From assembly GCA_023438245.1 (NCBI GenBank), contig JAEXRD010000027.1, forward strand, positions 1-29,462: 29,462 nucleotides of DNA. The letters are read 5' to 3'. The stretch comes from Pseudomonadota bacterium. Lineage in GTDB: Bacteria; Desulfobacterota; Desulfovibrionia; Desulfovibrionales; Desulfovibrionaceae. A model generated the notes under the pieces. The model saw nothing but the letters and a program-made list of their open reading frames with translations, made no database searches and was not told the origin of the DNA. Below are positions 1 through 7,344 of the stretch, one piece after another; within the stretch, counting starts at the first letter, position 1; the number at the start of each line of letters is the position of its first letter. The position numbers and the translations under genes were made by a program.

Positions 1-25
1 CACGCGCCCTTTCCTGCCCCGCGCT

Positions 26-1075
26 CTACTCCGGTGTCGGCTCCCCGTCCTGGGCCGGAACCGGCAGCCCCAGCGCCCGCCACAGGTCCGGCGCGCGGGA
101 GGCCAGGCTGAAGCGCGCCACGCAGGTTGCGCGGGCGGCGGCGGCCATGCGCTCGCGCAGCTCCGGGTCGCCCGCCAGCAGCAGCACGAACTCCGCCCAC
201 TGGCCCGGCTGGTCCACCAAAAATCCGTCCACCCCGTGGGTCACGATCTCGCGGTTGAAGCCCACGGCGCTGGCGATGGGCACCGCCCCGCAGGCCATGT
301 ACTGCAGCGCCTTGAACCCGCACTTGCCGCGCGTGAACTCGTCGTCGGAAAGCGGCATCAGCCCGCAGTCGAAGCCGCGCAGCTGGTCGATCTCGCGCTC
401 GCCGCTCCAGGGCTCGTAGCGCACCATTTCCTCCAGCTCGCCGTGGTAGGGCTTGTCGCTCACCACGCGCACCTCGACGCGCCCCCGGAGCGGGGCCAGC
501 TCGCGCAGCACCTTCGGCAAAAACCACATGTTGCCCGAGGTGCCCATCCAGCCCACGCGCAAGGGGCCCAGGGCCGCGCGCTCCGCCGGGCCGGGAGTGT
601 AGCGGCCGGTGTCCAGCAGCGTGGGCAGGATGAAGATGTTCTGCTGGTGCTCGCCCGCGCGCTGGGCCAGGTAGGCGTTGCCCGCGATGACCAAATCCAC
701 GCTGGCGCAGGTGTGGGCGAAGCGCCGGGCGATCTTCCCGGCCTTGGCGGCGGCGCCGGGCTTGTCCTGATCCGCCGGGTGCAGCGCCCACAGCGCGTCG
801 TCCACGTCGTAGGCCAGCAGCTCGCAGCGCCTGCGGATGAGCGAAAGCTCCCAGGGCGCGAACAGCTTCTGCTGGATGACCACGACCTTCGCCCGGGGCA
901 GCGTGAGCAGGAAGCCCAGCCGCTGGTGCAGGGCCTTGGGCGCGCGCAACCAGTCCACCTTCAGCCCGCGCTCGCGGCCATGCGCCACGAAGGGCAGCAC
1001 CCGGAAGCGCACGCTGGGCAGCGTCTCGCCCGAGGGGGCCAGAAACAGGACGTCCAGCACGTCGGGCCTGGCCAC
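26..1075 (-). CDS. Glycosyltransferase (GT-B fold, GT4-like)
   Basis: Probable cytoplasmic glycosyltransferase of 349 residues that adds a sugar to a surface polysaccharide or lipopolysaccharide precursor; donor and acceptor cannot be read from the sequence. The N-terminal half (SVRFRVLPF near residue 22) and the C-terminal half (LPLSDDEFTRGKCGFKALQY followed by a G-x-P and an IVTHGVDGFLV segment) match the two Rossmann domains of GT4-like enzymes. The start is a GTG that shares one base with the TAG stop of the upstream glycosyltransferase (TAGTG), with a GAAGGGG ribosome-binding site inside that upstream gene, so the two are translationally coupled. It ends 25 bases from the window edge and appears complete. 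Confidence 0.85.
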   Translation of the reverse strand: MARPDVLDVLFLAPSGETLPSVRFRVLPFVAHGRERGLKVDWLRAPKALHQRLGFLLTLPRAKVVVIQQKLFAPWELSLIRRRCELLAYDVDDALWALHPADQDKPGAAAKAGKIARRFAHTCASVDLVIAGNAYLAQRAGEHQQNIFILPTLLDTGRYTPGPAERAALGPLRVGWMGTSGNMWFLPKVLRELAPLRGRVEVRVVSDKPYHGELEEMVRYEPWSGEREIDQLRGFDCGLMPLSDDEFTRGKCGFKALQYMACGAVPIASAVGFNREIVTHGVDGFLVDQPGQWAEFVLLLAGDPELRERMAAAARATCVARFSLASRAPDLWRALGLPVPAQDGEPTPE

Positions 1076-2223
1076 TAGCCCAGCCCCTTCTCGGCCAGGA
1101 TCCGGTCCACCATGGCGTAGTAGGGCTCCAGGCCGCAGGGCCGGTCCTCCGGCCAGATGAACGGCGCGCGCGAGCCGCTCCGGGCCTCCTGCGCGGCCTG
1201 CTCGATGAGCCGGGCCAGCGCCTGGTGGTCGCCGGGGTCCTGCAGCACGTGGCGCTGCGGCACGAACACCGCGCTGCCGTTGCGCGCGCTGGAAATGGCG
1301 GGCAGGCCGCAGGCCAGGGCCTCCAGCACGGCGTTGGAGCAGGCGTCGTAGTAGGTGGGCAGCGCGAAGATGTCCGACGCCCCGTAGAAGCCGGGCATGT
1401 CCTGCACCCGGCCCTGGAAGCGCACCCGGCCCTCCACGCCGAGGCTGCGGGCCAGCGCCAGCCACTGTTCCGGCCCGCGCCCCCCGGCCACGGCCAGCCG
1501 GAAGCGCTCCGGCAGCAGGGGCAGCGCGCGGATGAGCGTGCCCACGCCCTTGAGCGCGAAATTGGTGCCCGCCGTGCACACCACCACGTCGGCGGGGCCG
1601 TAGCCCAGCTCCGCCCGCAGGGCCTCGCGCCGCGCCGGGTCCGGCGGCGAAAAGCGCGCCAGATCGGGCCGGTTGTACACCACGCTCACGCGCTGCGGAT
1701 CGATGGCCGGATGTGCCTCCAGCAGCCAGTCGCGTACCAGGTCGGACACGCAGACGATGCGCTGGGCGGGGTTGGCGGGCGCGTCGAACTGGCGGGCCTC
1801 CAGCCAGGAGATCACGGCGCTGGAGGGCGACACGGCCCGGCGCAGGCGCTTGAACAGCTGCCCCGCGCCGCCGCCGTAGGCCGCCTCGGTGAGGCGGTTG
1901 AAGATGGCCTGCGGGCCGCCGCCCACGCGCAGGATGTCCTGGCTCCAGGTGCGGCCCAGGCCGATGACCAGGTCGTAGGACACGCGGGCCAGGCGGCGCT
2001 CCACGCCCCGGGCGAACCACAGGTTCTTGAGCGCGCGGCCCAGCGGCGGGCGGCCCAGGGCCACGGCGCGCACCCCGGTGGGAGCGCCCTCGGCCCTGGC
2101 GCACAGGAACTCCACCTCGTGGCCGCGCGCGGCCAGGCCCTCGGCCAGGCGCCAGCCAAAGCCCTCGGCCCCTCCGTAGAGGCCGAGGCGCGGCATGGCG
2201 AGGGCGATGCGGGCCTGGGGCAT
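1075..2223 (-). CDS. Glycosyltransferase family 4, WaaG/RfaG-like
   Basis: Predicted glycosyltransferase of 382 residues, most like lipopolysaccharide core glucosyltransferases of the WaaG type. It begins with MPQARIALAMPRLGLYGGAE, the nucleotide-sugar transferase opening with a G-G-A-E loop. It has SVVYNRPDLARFSP in the linker, NFALKGVGTLIRALPLLP, and a C-terminal ACSNAVLEALACGLPAISS segment, the usual donor-site motif of GT4, with Asp in place of the first Glu of EX7E. An in-frame ATG 81 bases upstream exists, but the start at 2223 is preceded by GGAG at good spacing and gives the usual family N-terminus. It is the first gene of a two-gene operon and diverges from the PAP2 phosphatase gene. 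Substrate assignment is inference. Confidence 0.85.
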   Translation of the reverse strand: MPQARIALAMPRLGLYGGAEGFGWRLAEGLAARGHEVEFLCARAEGAPTGVRAVALGRPPLGRALKNLWFARGVERRLARVSYDLVIGLGRTWSQDILRVGGGPQAIFNRLTEAAYGGGAGQLFKRLRRAVSPSSAVISWLEARQFDAPANPAQRIVCVSDLVRDWLLEAHPAIDPQRVSVVYNRPDLARFSPPDPARREALRAELGYGPADVVVCTAGTNFALKGVGTLIRALPLLPERFRLAVAGGRGPEQWLALARSLGVEGRVRFQGRVQDMPGFYGASDIFALPTYYDACSNAVLEALACGLPAISSARNGSAVFVPQRHVLQDPGDHQALARLIEQAAQEARSGSRAPFIWPEDRPCGLEPYYAMVDRILAEKGLG

Positions 2224-2277
2224 GGGTTCTCCGTTCGTGCGGGGGGTCTGGCGCTGTCTTGAACCAAATGCCGGGCT

Positions 2278-2306
2278 TTGACAAGCGGGCCGGGCCTGGG
2301 GCATGG
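2278..2306 (+). promoter_or_regulatory. Candidate promoter for the PAP2 gene
   Basis: A perfect TTGACA at 2278-2283 is followed after 17 bases by GCATGG, which is a poor -10 match. It lies in the 110-base gap between divergent genes, 28 bases ahead of the PAP2 start. The -10 is weak, so this is tentative. Confidence 0.3.
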
Positions 2307-2333
2307 AGGCGGCACAACCCCCGAGAGGTGCCC

Positions 2334-2939
2334 ATGTTTCCCGCCCCCGCCTGGGACTACTCCCTGCAGCTGTTCTTCAACCAGGAGCTGCGCTCGCCCG
2401 TGCTGGACGTGGTTCTGCCCCTGTTCTCCTCGCGCGCGCTGCTCTTCGCCATCCTGTCCGGGCTGCTGGTGTGGCGCTGCGCAAAGCTCGGCAAGAGCCA
2501 GGCGCTCTACTTCATCCTGCTGGTGCTGTGCATGGGCGCAAGCGACCTGGCCACCAACCAGGTCAAGCACGCCGTGGGCCGGGTGCGGCCCGAGCATTCC
2601 ATCGCGGGCACCTACTACCAGCAGACCGGCACGTGGCAGCGCCTGCCCGCGGACTTCCGGCAGGAGAAGGAGCGCGGCCCGTCCTTCCCCTCGGCCCACG
2701 CGGCCAATTCCGCCGCGCTGGCGGTGCTGGCGGCGCTGCTCTGGCCCAGGCTGCGGCGCTCCACCTGGGCGCTGCCCGCCGTGGTGGGCTGGTCGCGCCT
2801 GTACCTGGGCAAGCACTTCCCCACGGACGTCATCGGGGGCTGGGCCCTGGGCATCGTGGTGGCGCTGCTGTTCTGGCAGCTCTGGAAGGTGGCCTCGCGC
2901 CGCATGAGCGTGAGCTGCGGGCCCGGCCCGGCGTACTGA
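2334..2939 (+). CDS. PAP2 family membrane phosphatase
   Basis: Integral membrane phosphatase of 201 residues of the PAP2 (phosphatidic acid phosphatase type 2) superfamily, which removes phosphate from lipid phosphates such as undecaprenyl pyrophosphate, phosphatidate or lipid A. All three catalytic motifs are intact: KX6RP as KHAVGRVRP (residues 78-86), PSxH as PSAH (119-122) and SRX5H as SRLYLGKH (154-161). Several hydrophobic segments flank them (about 35-50, 57-70, 125-140, 165-185). The start at 2334 follows GAGAGG by a short spacer; upstream in-frame ATGs lack a site and would extend into the promoter region. The exact lipid substrate is not readable. Structured repeat copy 1 begins about 50 bases after the stop codon. 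Confidence 0.9.
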   Translation: MFPAPAWDYSLQLFFNQELRSPVLDVVLPLFSSRALLFAILSGLLVWRCAKLGKSQALYFILLVLCMGASDLATNQVKHAVGRVRPEHSIAGTYYQQTGTWQRLPADFRQEKERGPSFPSAHAANSAALAVLAALLWPRLRRSTWALPAVVGWSRLYLGKHFPTDVIGGWALGIVVALLFWQLWKVASRRMSVSCGPGPAY

Positions 2940-2989
2940 CCGGCGGCAGACCCACGCCAAATTCGCCCAAACCGGGGCGGCTTTGCAAA

Positions 2990-3111
2990 ACGAGGAATTT
3001 TGTTCCCTGGCGAGGAAAGAGGCGGCTGGGGGCCGGGGATAGTACGCAAGCGGTACAGCCCCGGACCCCAGCCGCCTCCTGACGATGTCCAGGGGGCAAA
3101 AGGCCCGTTTT
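2990..3111 (+). repeat. Structured palindromic repeat, copy 1
   Basis: First of three dispersed copies of a ~120-base imperfect palindrome. The outer arms are TTTTGTTCCCTGG (2998-3010) and CCAGGGGGCAAAA (3089-3101), pairing over 13 positions with two G-T wobbles. An internal loop (CGAGGAAA against CTGACGATGT) separates them from a 13-bp perfect stem, GAGGCGGCTGGGG with CCCCAGCCGCCTC. A G-A mismatch, CCGGGG/CCCCGG and GTAC/GTAC around an apical loop follow. It sits between the convergent PAP2 and aroC genes, 22 bases from the aroC stop. It resembles ERIC/REP-type intergenic palindromes in size and position, but I do not recognise it as a named family. Confidence 0.85.
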
Positions 3112-3117
3112 GCCCCC
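3092..3117 (-). terminator. Hairpin after aroC, possible terminator
   Basis: GGGGGCAAAA, a six-base loop and TTTTGCCCCC form a perfect 10-bp stem just after the aroC stop codon. No separate U-tract follows on the minus strand, so function as a terminator is inferred. The left arm is also the right outer arm of repeat copy 1, so the two structures exclude each other. Confidence 0.5.
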
Positions 3118-3123
3118 CCTGCC

Positions 3124-4194
3124 TCAGCGCCCCAAACGTCTCTGCATCAGCACGAAGTCGGCCAGCACCAGCATGGCCATGGCCTTCAAGACCGGCACGA
3201 TGCGCGGAATGGCGCAGATGTCGTGGCGGCCGCCCACGGTGATGCTCACGGCCTCGCCCAGGCGGTTCACGGTCTGCTGCTCGCGGGCGATGGACGGGAT
3301 GGGCTTGACGTGGGCGCGCACGATGAGGTCCTGGCCGCTGGAGATGCCGCCCAGGATGCCCCCGGCGTTGTTGGAAAGGTAGCCCTCCGGGCGGATGGGG
3401 TCGTTGTTCGCGCTGCCCAGCGAGCGCGAGGCCGCCACGCCGGAGCCGATCTCCACGCCCTTCACCGCGCCCACGCCCATGAGCGCGTAGGCCAGGCGGG
3501 CGTCCAGCTTGTCGAACACCGGCTCGCCCAGGCCCCTGGGCATGCCCGTGGCGCGCACCTCCACCACGCCGCCCAGGGTGTCGCCCTGGCCCTTGACCTC
3601 GCGCACGCGCTCCTCCCAGGCCTCGACGACACTGGCGTCGGCGCTGAAGAAGGGCCGGGAAAGTTCGGGATTGTCCGCGCCGCCGAAGTCCCGCGCCGGG
3701 GCGGCGATGCCCCCCAGCTCCACCGTGGCGGCGCTGACGCGGATGCCCAGGCTTTTCAGCAGTTCCTGGGCGATGGCCCCGCCCGCCACGCGGCTTGCGG
3801 TCTCCCGCGCGGAGGAGCGGCCCCCGCCCCGGTAGTCGCGCAGGCCGAACTTGGCCTCGAAGGTGACGTCGGCGTGGCCGGGCCGGTACACGTCCTTGAT
3901 CTTGGAATAGTCGTGGGAGCGCTGGGCGGTGTTCTCGATGAGGAAGCCGATGGGCGTGCCGGTGGTGACGCCCTCGAACACACCGGAGAGCAGGCGCACC
4001 TCGTCGGCCTCCTTGCGGGCGGTGGCGGCAAGGCCCCCTTGGCCGGGCTTGCGGCGGTCCAGCTCGGTCTGGATGATCTCCGCGCTGAGCGGCAGGCCCG
4101 GCGGGCAGCCGTCCACCACCCCGCCCAGGGCCGCGCCGTGGGATTCGCCGAAGGTGGTGAGGGTGAACAGGGTGCCGAAGGTGTTGCCGCTCAT
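3124..4194 (-). CDS. aroC: Chorismate synthase
   Basis: Makes chorismate from 5-enolpyruvylshikimate-3-phosphate, the last step of the shikimate pathway, with reduced FMN as cofactor; cytoplasmic homotetramer. The 356-residue protein is of normal length and has the family hallmarks: GESHG at residues 16-20, RRKPGQGG near 47-54, RPGHAD near 104, GGGRSSARET near 123-132 and a GRHD segment near the C-terminus. The start ATG has AAGGA upstream. It lies 18 bases after the HprK-related kinase gene and is probably the last gene of the operon that begins with the XXXCH gene. aroL lies at the other end of the same run of genes. Repeat copy 1 follows its stop. Confidence 0.97.
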   Translation of the reverse strand: MSGNTFGTLFTLTTFGESHGAALGGVVDGCPPGLPLSAEIIQTELDRRKPGQGGLAATARKEADEVRLLSGVFEGVTTGTPIGFLIENTAQRSHDYSKIKDVYRPGHADVTFEAKFGLRDYRGGGRSSARETASRVAGGAIAQELLKSLGIRVSAATVELGGIAAPARDFGGADNPELSRPFFSADASVVEAWEERVREVKGQGDTLGGVVEVRATGMPRGLGEPVFDKLDARLAYALMGVGAVKGVEIGSGVAASRSLGSANNDPIRPEGYLSNNAGGILGGISSGQDLIVRAHVKPIPSIAREQQTVNRLGEAVSITVGGRHDICAIPRIVPVLKAMAMLVLADFVLMQRRLGR

Positions 4195-4212
4195 GAGGAA
4201 TATCCTTGTGGG

Positions 4213-5403
4213 TTAGTTTGATCCCAGGAGTTCGAGGCAAGCGTCGGCCCCGGCGGCGAAGTCCGACCCGCCGGAGAGCTCCAGGGCCGGAACCCCGGCC
4301 AGCACGCGGGCGTAGTCCCCAGGAGCGAGTTTGGCGGTGCGCAGGGCCTCGGGCAGGTAGAACAGGCCCGGCTCCTTGCGCAGGGCCTCCACCAGGTCGG
4401 GCCGCTCGGCCAGATCCACGCGCCCGGCCTTCATCGGCCCGCCGCCGTGGCTCCAGTTCAGCACCACCAGCCCGGCCAGCGGCGCGGACAGCGCCATGCG
4501 CCCGGGCCCGAAGCAGGCCGGGATGAGCGCGTCGTACTTGTGCTCCAGGGCGAAGAGTTCTTCCTTCGGCAGGCCGGAATAGGCCAGGCGCAGCTCCTCC
4601 GGCAGGGCGCAGGAGAGCAGCGGAGAGAGCTCGGCGTTGCCCAGGGCCGTGCCGGGGTTCAGGCGCGGGTGCTTGGGGATGCCGTGCAGCACGGGGGCGC
4701 CCTCGTCCTTGCCCGGCCCTGTTCCCGGTTCGATGGCCGCCCGGTCGTTGGTGAGGAACCGGCCGCCGCGCGCCACCAGGTGCAGCGCCAGGGTGGACTT
4801 GCCCATGCCCGCGAACCCGCACAGGGCCAGGCCTTTTCCTTCGCAGACGACCCCGGCGGCGTGGGCCAGCAGCCAGCCCTGGGCCACGCGGCGCTCCAGG
4901 TAGCGGGTGCACAGGAAGTTCACGACCTGGTTGCGGTTCTCCAGGCAGGGGCCCACGGCGATGTTCGGGGCCGGGGATGGGCCGAAGAAGAAGAGCATGC
5001 CCGTGGCCTGCTTGCGCACCACGCGCCCGCCGCCCACGTCCGCGTAGCGCTCCTTGTCCTGGCGCTTGCCCGGCGGGGCCGGGCGGGGGGTGAGCTGCAC
5101 GGGCGGGCGCGCCGCCGGGGCCTCCAGCAGCAGGAACAGCTGTTCCGTGCCCTGGCTGCCCGAACCGCCTGAGATAAGCCCGCCCGGATCGTCCTGGGCC
5201 AGCTCGCCGAAATAGGCGCGCAGGTCCTCCAGCAGGGCCTCGGAATTGCTGCGCAGGCGCAGGGTCAGCTCCTCCAGGCGCAGCAGCAGGCCGTGCTTGG
5301 CCGGGTACTGCCCGGCCACGGCCTTGGCCAGGTCCATCAGCCGGGGGCCGCTTGAGGTCGAGACGCCGAACGCGGAAGGCTTGGGGGTGAAGGTGACCTG
5401 CAT
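4213..5403 (-). CDS. HprK-related kinase (HprK-related kinase B type)
   Basis: Predicted ATP-dependent kinase of 396 residues related to HPr kinase/phosphorylase. The core runs HAAGV (181-185), a Walker A loop GFAGMGKST (196-204), then a segment ending in LTND (217-220). This follows the HprK order H-x-x-G-V, P-loop, Asp-rich strand, although the usual second strand DD reads ND. The first 170 residues and the last 170 match nothing I can name, so it is not a canonical HprK. The start ATG shares one base with the TGA stop of the PHP-like gene (TGATG), which implies translational coupling. From memory, this kinase family occurs in clusters called the GAK system together with XXXCH proteins, as here. 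The substrate is unknown; no HPr gene is in the window. Confidence 0.75.
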   Translation of the reverse strand: MQVTFTPKPSAFGVSTSSGPRLMDLAKAVAGQYPAKHGLLLRLEELTLRLRSNSEALLEDLRAYFGELAQDDPGGLISGGSGSQGTEQLFLLLEAPAARPPVQLTPRPAPPGKRQDKERYADVGGGRVVRKQATGMLFFFGPSPAPNIAVGPCLENRNQVVNFLCTRYLERRVAQGWLLAHAAGVVCEGKGLALCGFAGMGKSTLALHLVARGGRFLTNDRAAIEPGTGPGKDEGAPVLHGIPKHPRLNPGTALGNAELSPLLSCALPEELRLAYSGLPKEELFALEHKYDALIPACFGPGRMALSAPLAGLVVLNWSHGGGPMKAGRVDLAERPDLVEALRKEPGLFYLPEALRTAKLAPGDYARVLAGVPALELSGGSDFAAGADACLELLGSN

Positions 5404-6575
5404 CACGCGCCCCCGTCCAGGCGCTGGCGGTACTGGGAGATGACCGCGCCGCGGTCCATGCCCGCCAGGATGAGCTGCTTGGCGATGAGCAGGTCGTCCC
5501 AGGCCGGCTGCAGGCCGATCTCGCGCACGGCCTTGCGCGAGCTGCCGCTGGTGGCGGGCAGGGCCTTCTCGCCCATGTGCGTGTCGTCGCCCATGAACAC
5601 CAGGATGGGCCTGCGCCCGCCGCCCCGGCGGCGGTTCTTCTCGTGCAGCACGGAGATGAGGAACTCGGTGTAGCGCTGGCTTTGCGGGTTCCACACCTCC
5701 ACGCCGTCCACGTCGTACTCGGCCAGCAGGATGGGCCAGAACTGCTCCGGGTGGGGGATGACCACGCCGCCGCCAAGCGCCCGCGTCTCCTCGATAAACT
5801 CCGTGGTGCGGTAGAAATAGGTGAGCGGGAAGTGCTCCTTGACCACGCTCTTGACGCTCTTGAGCAGGGACAGCACGCGGTTGGCCACGGCGGGGCCCAG
5901 CACCGGGCGCATGCTGTCCACCCAGGCGGCCACCAGCTTGTTCTTGAAGGCGCTGGGCGGGATGTCGCCCTCGTGCCTGTCCAGCAGGGCCTCCAGCTTG
6001 CGGCACAGGGCGCGGGTCAGCGTCACCAGCTCGTCGTCCGCGCCGCTTTCCTTCACGGCCTGGGCCAGCTTGTCCTCGTCGGGCCGGGTGACGCAGCGCA
6101 GGTAGTCGAAGAGCTGTGTGGAGCGGTAGGCGTGGGTGTGGTGCAGCATGTTCTTGAGCGACGTGGCGCCGCGCACCCTGTCGGCCCGGAAATGCAGCAA
6201 AAGCTGCACCTTCTGATTGAACCCGCGCGAGTAGCAGTCCACCTCCACCCCGGCATACTGGTCCCATTCCATGAGCTCGTTGTGCTGGGTGGGAATGATG
6301 AGGCTTTCGCGCATGGCCGGGTAGCTGGCCTCGATGCGCTGGCGGATGAGCGGCATGGGCACGAATTCCGGGTGCCAGTGCACGGCCAGCACCGAGGTCT
6401 GGCCCGGCTGCACCACGGCGGGCGTGGTGACGCGCGCCCTGGCCTGCTCGTCCATTTCCACGCTGGTGATGGCGGCGAAGCGGCGCTCGTCGTCCTCCGT
6501 CACCGGGCCGCCCACGGCCTGTAGCAGCTCCGCGGCGGAGGCCGGGGCCTGGCCGCTTTCATACAGCTTGTGCAT
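5403..6575 (-). CDS. PHP-domain-like protein
   Basis: A 390-residue protein whose ends resemble the PHP metallophosphoesterase fold. HWH (66-68), H98 and VEVD (110-113) sit in the N-terminal part. IPHPE (273-277), DGVEVWNP (290-297) and GDDTH (329-333) follow in the same order as the C-terminal PHP metal ligands. Between them lies a roughly 130-residue, mostly helical stretch that would be an insertion, beginning after a His-rich LHHTHAY (144-150). That suggests a metal-dependent hydrolase, but the assignment rests on motif order only. A GGGAGAG ribosome-binding site precedes the ATG. It lies 17 bases after the XXXCH gene and overlaps the kinase start by one base, so the three genes are one unit. 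Confidence 0.6.
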   Translation of the reverse strand: MHKLYESGQAPASAAELLQAVGGPVTEDDERRFAAITSVEMDEQARARVTTPAVVQPGQTSVLAVHWHPEFVPMPLIRQRIEASYPAMRESLIIPTQHNELMEWDQYAGVEVDCYSRGFNQKVQLLLHFRADRVRGATSLKNMLHHTHAYRSTQLFDYLRCVTRPDEDKLAQAVKESGADDELVTLTRALCRKLEALLDRHEGDIPPSAFKNKLVAAWVDSMRPVLGPAVANRVLSLLKSVKSVVKEHFPLTYFYRTTEFIEETRALGGGVVIPHPEQFWPILLAEYDVDGVEVWNPQSQRYTEFLISVLHEKNRRRGGGRRPILVFMGDDTHMGEKALPATSGSSRKAVREIGLQPAWDDLLIAKQLILAGMDRGAVISQYRQRLDGGA

Positions 6576-6592
6576 GCTCTCTCCCGAAAGGA

Positions 6593-7204
6593 CTATTTGA
6601 ACTGGGCGTGGCAGGCGCTTCTGCGCCGGTCCAGCCGCCCCAAAATTTCGACCAGCGCCTCCACGTCGTGGCGGTGGAAGGCCTCGCGCAGCAGCAGCGC
6701 ATCGGCCAGGAAGGCCGCGCCCGCGCTTCTCATCTCCGGATCGTCGTGCGCCTTGGCGTCCATCTCCACCATGATCTCGGCCAGGCTCAGGAAGGACTCC
6801 AGGGTCTCCTCCGAGGGCAGGATTCCGCCCCGCGTGACGCGCTCCAGCACCTTGGCGTCGGCCTGCATGCGCTTCTTGAGCTGGCGGTATTTTTCCTTCT
6901 TGGCGGGGTCCATCTTGGCCGCGTCCCTCTTGGCGGATTCAGGCTTCACGGCGTCCTTCCTTTTCTCCGGCCTGGCCATGGGCACCAGCACCTCCCCGGC
7001 GCGCTTGGCCTTCAGCTTCAGCTCCAGGCCGTGGCCCTTGCGCTCGGCCACCAGCACCAGCTTGCGGCAGTCCGCCACCGGCAGCCCGGCCAATTCCCCT
7101 TCCGCCGCTTCCGGGCGTCCCTCCAGGGCATCGGCCAGTCGCCGCAGCAGGGCGGGCAGTTCGGATGGGGTCATTTCGCGCGTGAACTTCCAGGAATCGG
7201 ACAT
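6593..7204 (-). CDS. XXXCH-type protein with amphi-Trp-like N-terminus
   Basis: A 203-residue soluble protein of unknown function. The N-terminus (SDSWKFTREMTPSELPALLR, then LADALEG) looks like the small amphi-Trp domain. The middle (about 76-115) is very Lys-rich and probably unstructured or nucleic-acid binding. The last ~85 residues are helical and end in RRRSACHAQFK. The Cys-His pair at 198-199 close to the C-terminus is the feature for which XXXCH proteins of GAK-type clusters are named. The start at 7204 has a near-perfect AGGAGGGAGAC leader; longer in-frame starts upstream do not. Its own candidate promoter lies at 7254-7282. Naming is from recalled family descriptions; the role is not known. 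Confidence 0.7.
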   Translation of the reverse strand: MSDSWKFTREMTPSELPALLRRLADALEGRPEAAEGELAGLPVADCRKLVLVAERKGHGLELKLKAKRAGEVLVPMARPEKRKDAVKPESAKRDAAKMDPAKKEKYRQLKKRMQADAKVLERVTRGGILPSEETLESFLSLAEIMVEMDAKAHDDPEMRSAGAAFLADALLLREAFHRHDVEALVEILGRLDRRRSACHAQFK

Positions 7205-7253
7205 GTCTCCCTCCTGATGCGGCCCTGTTGACCCGGACGGGGGGCAAAGGACA

Positions 7254-7282
7254 ATGCTACGGAATTCGCGCCCGGCTGGCAA
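7254..7282 (-). promoter_or_regulatory. Candidate promoter for the XXXCH-PHP-kinase-aroC run
   Basis: Read on the minus strand, TTGCCA (7282-7277) and TAGCAT (7259-7254) are separated by 17 bases, a good sigma-70 arrangement. It lies in the 122-base gap between aroL and the XXXCH gene, about 50 bases before the XXXCH start codon. This would let the three unknown genes and aroC be expressed apart from aroL. Confidence 0.5.
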
Positions 7283-7296
7283 CGGGCGAGCGGTCG

Positions 7297-7344
7297 GCGT
7301 TCCTGCCAGCGTTCCTACCAGCGCTCCTACCAGCGCTCCAGGCG
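7297..7344. repeat. 12-bp tandem repeat across the aroL stop codon
   Basis: Three near-identical 12-base units plus a partial fourth (GCGTTCCTGCCA, GCGTTCCTACCA, GCGCTCCTACCA, then GCGCTCCA). The aroL stop lies inside the third unit. Because the unit is four codons long, the terminal codons Glu-Arg-Trp-stop are repeated in frame beyond the stop. Confidence 0.8.

Noticed and set aside
3011..3088. Hammerhead-like CUGACGA and GGAAAG segments in the internal loop of repeat copy 1.
   Set aside because: A hammerhead needs three stems and a cleavage site between two of them. Here only one long hairpin lies between the segments, and copy 2 lacks CUGA.
2615..5776. A minus-strand open frame of 1053 codons covering the aroC, kinase and repeat copy 1 region.
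   Set aside because: It overlaps well-supported genes in another frame and shows only low-complexity sequence.
7241..7255. A GGGGGGCAAAGGA sequence resembling the right arm of the palindromic repeat.
   Set aside because: No left arm or inner stem lies nearby; a chance match in G-rich DNA.
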